Of a DNA stretch of 64,000 bases, positions 62,951 to 64,000 are shown one piece after another. The translations under genes and the position numbers were made by a program. The DNA comes from Sphingosinicella terrae (GTDB lineage Bacteria > Pseudomonadota > Alphaproteobacteria > Sphingomonadales > Sphingomonadaceae): assembly GCF_003347635.1 (NCBI RefSeq), contig NZ_QDFY01000002.1:372001-436000 (forward strand). Reading direction: 5' to 3'. The number at the start of each line of letters is the position of its first letter. The stretch's first letter is position 1. Under the pieces are notes generated by a model. That model was not told the origin of the DNA. It saw nothing but the letters and a program-made list of their open reading frames with translations, and made no database searches.

Positions 62951-62966
62951 TATCCCATTTGGGATA
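62951..62966. promoter_or_regulatory. TATCCCA-TT-TGGGATA palindrome before the serine hydrolase gene
   Basis: A perfect seven-base inverted repeat around TT, in the 102-bp gap between the LuxR-type regulator gene and the hydrolase gene. Its size and symmetry suit a LuxR/FixJ-type dimer, most simply the adjacent regulator. Confidence 0.55.
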
Positions 62967-62983
62967 GCGGGCCGAAGATCGGG

Positions 62984-64000
62984 TCAGTGCAGGCGGGGCA
63001 GGGTCTGCGCGATCACCGAGCCGCAGAGCTGGCGCATCAGCTCCGCCTGCTTGGGGGCCTGGGTCTTGGCGAGCACCTGCTTGAGCTGGATGCGCGCCGT
63101 CCCGACCGAGATGCCGCGGCTCTGCGAGTAGCTCGAGACCGAGACGCCGGCGGCGAGCGCGGCGGCGAGACGCGCCTCCGCCGGCGAAAGGCTGAAGAGC
63201 CGCATCAGATCCTCCGGGTCGATCGGCAGCTGCGCCCCCGGACGGGACAGGAAGATCGCCCGCAACGCCCGCGGCGGCCCGGGCCGCCCGGGACGCGACG
63301 TGCCGTCCATCGGCGCGCACAATATCTGCAACGCGTCCTCGTCGGCGTCGCCGATCACGGAGACGTGGCGGCTGACATCCGCACCCGGCGCCACACCGAG
63401 CATGCTGCGCAGCGCGGCCGCGTCCGCGGTGCGCAGGCAGCTGAGCTTTCCCCCACGCAGCTTCAGGAAAGGAGAACCGCTCATGACCTGCTCGGCGCTT
63501 CGGTTCATCCAGTGCACGTTGCCAGCGGCGTCGCACAGGATGAGTCCGGTGCGGACGAGGTCGAAGGCCTGCTCGAGCGCGTCGGTCCGAAGGCGTGCCT
63601 CATCGATCGCCGCGGCAAGACGCATCGCCTGGCGGAGATGGGGGAGCAGCCCTTCCAGCAGGCCTTCGTCGGCCGCGTCGAAATCCCGGCCGTCGGCGAG
63701 ACTCTTGTGCATGATCAGCGAGAAGGAGCGCTCGGGGCCGAGCTCGAAGGTGACGCAGATCGACCGGCCGAGGCCGATCGCGGCAAGGCCGGCGCGAAGG
63801 CGCGCGAAATGCGGGCTGCGCGATTCGAAACGGTCGCCGTCGCGGACGATGTTCTTCGGCCGCCATGCGCCCAGGCGGAGATCCAGGCGGGGATTGTCCT
63901 CGTTGTTCACGTGCCGGTCGTGGAGCTCGGCATGGGCCAGCGAATAGGAATCCCGGGCCGTCCAGACCGGACGGAGACGGTCGCCGTCGCGCTCGAGGAT
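62984..64000 (-). CDS. LuxR-type transcriptional regulator (5' end cut by window)
   Basis: The C-terminal LuxR helix-turn-helix is clear (LFSLSPAEARLAAALAAGVSVSSYSQSRGISVGTARIQLKQVLAKT). The N-terminal part looks like a PAS/ligand-sensing region (ILCDAAGNVHWMNRSAEQVM), without a receiver domain. A GTG at 63910 could start it, but the frame stays open and protein-like up to the right edge (DGDRLRPVWTARDSYSLAHAELHD), so the real start lies outside the window. Regulators of this size without phosphorylation domains are frequent beside TonB receptor/hydrolase operons in sphingomonads. It likely controls the serine hydrolase and TonB receptor downstream. Confidence 0.87.
   Translation of the reverse strand: MLERDGDRLRPVWTARDSYSLAHAELHDRHVNNEDNPRLDLRLGAWRPKNIVRDGDRFESRSPHFARLRAGLAAIGLGRSICVTFELGPERSFSLIMHKSLADGRDFDAADEGLLEGLLPHLRQAMRLAAAIDEARLRTDALEQAFDLVRTGLILCDAAGNVHWMNRSAEQVMSGSPFLKLRGGKLSCLRTADAAALRSMLGVAPGADVSRHVSVIGDADEDALQILCAPMDGTSRPGRPGPPRALRAIFLSRPGAQLPIDPEDLMRLFSLSPAEARLAAALAAGVSVSSYSQSRGISVGTARIQLKQVLAKTQAPKQAELMRQLCGSVIAQTLPRLH

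Overview
This is a very GC-rich window whose gene content points to a free-living, aerobic, catabolically versatile alphaproteobacterium of the sphingomonad type. The main signs are six TonB-dependent outer-membrane receptors in 64 kb (two of them tandem paralogues), a hydroxycinnamate pathway, a 4-hydroxybenzoate hydroxylase, an EthA-like Baeyer-Villiger monooxygenase, KdpE/KdpD-type regulators, a palindromic intergenic repeat ending in CTGGGATGAC, and pervasive ATGA/GTGA/TTGA start-stop overlaps. No rRNA, tRNA, CRISPR array or transposase was seen. The assignment rests on gene content only.

Layout. 0-5 kb: a histidine kinase cut by the left edge, small envelope proteins, a membrane alpha/beta hydrolase and a beta/gamma-crystallin-like protein. 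5-12.5 kb: a tightly overlapping operon (GntR/FCD regulator, type I Baeyer-Villiger monooxygenase, short-chain dehydrogenase, alpha/beta hydrolase) divergent from a TonB receptor. The gap between them carries matching TTGT-N3-ACAA sites. 12.5-15 kb: a sterol-desaturase-family gene and a secreted hydrolase. 15-18.5 kb: a six-gene operon with a MliC-like lipoprotein, a KdpD-like kinase lacking its usual N-terminal sensor, KdpE, a YozE-like protein and two small membrane proteins. 18.5-24 kb: a phage-like small protein, a structured repeat, a promoter with a LexA-like box, a MATE exporter, a DUF2332 protein and a chemoreceptor. 24-30.6 kb: two paralogous TonB receptors and a short-chain dehydrogenase.

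30.6-43.8 kb holds the most unusual part: eight minus-strand genes, nearly all overlapping by about 4 bp. In order they are a CapA-family protein, TRAP small and large permeases, a 2-hydroxyacyl-CoA dehydratase-like subunit, a double-domain class III CoA transferase, a second dehydratase-like subunit, a lipoprotein TRAP binding protein and a second CoA transferase. A divergent GntR regulator and a TonB receptor flank them. Together they read as outer-membrane uptake, TRAP import, CoA activation and dehydration of an unknown carboxylic acid. No activator ATPase for the dehydratase is in the window.

43.9-64 kb is an aromatic-acid region: pobA, a cytochrome P450, a LacI regulator, a TonB receptor, a diheme cytochrome c with an OmpA-like protein, and an operon vdh-ech-fcs plus two MFS transporters with a divergent MarR regulator. 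It ends with a LuxR-type regulator (cut by the right edge), a serine hydrolase and a TonB receptor. The logic is p-coumarate/ferulate to aldehyde to benzoate, then 4-hydroxybenzoate to protocatechuate. A shared 17-bp motif (TGTTATG-N3-CATAACA-like) lies in four promoters here, and LacI-type operators lie before the P450 and between lacI and its divergent receptor gene, suggesting joint control.
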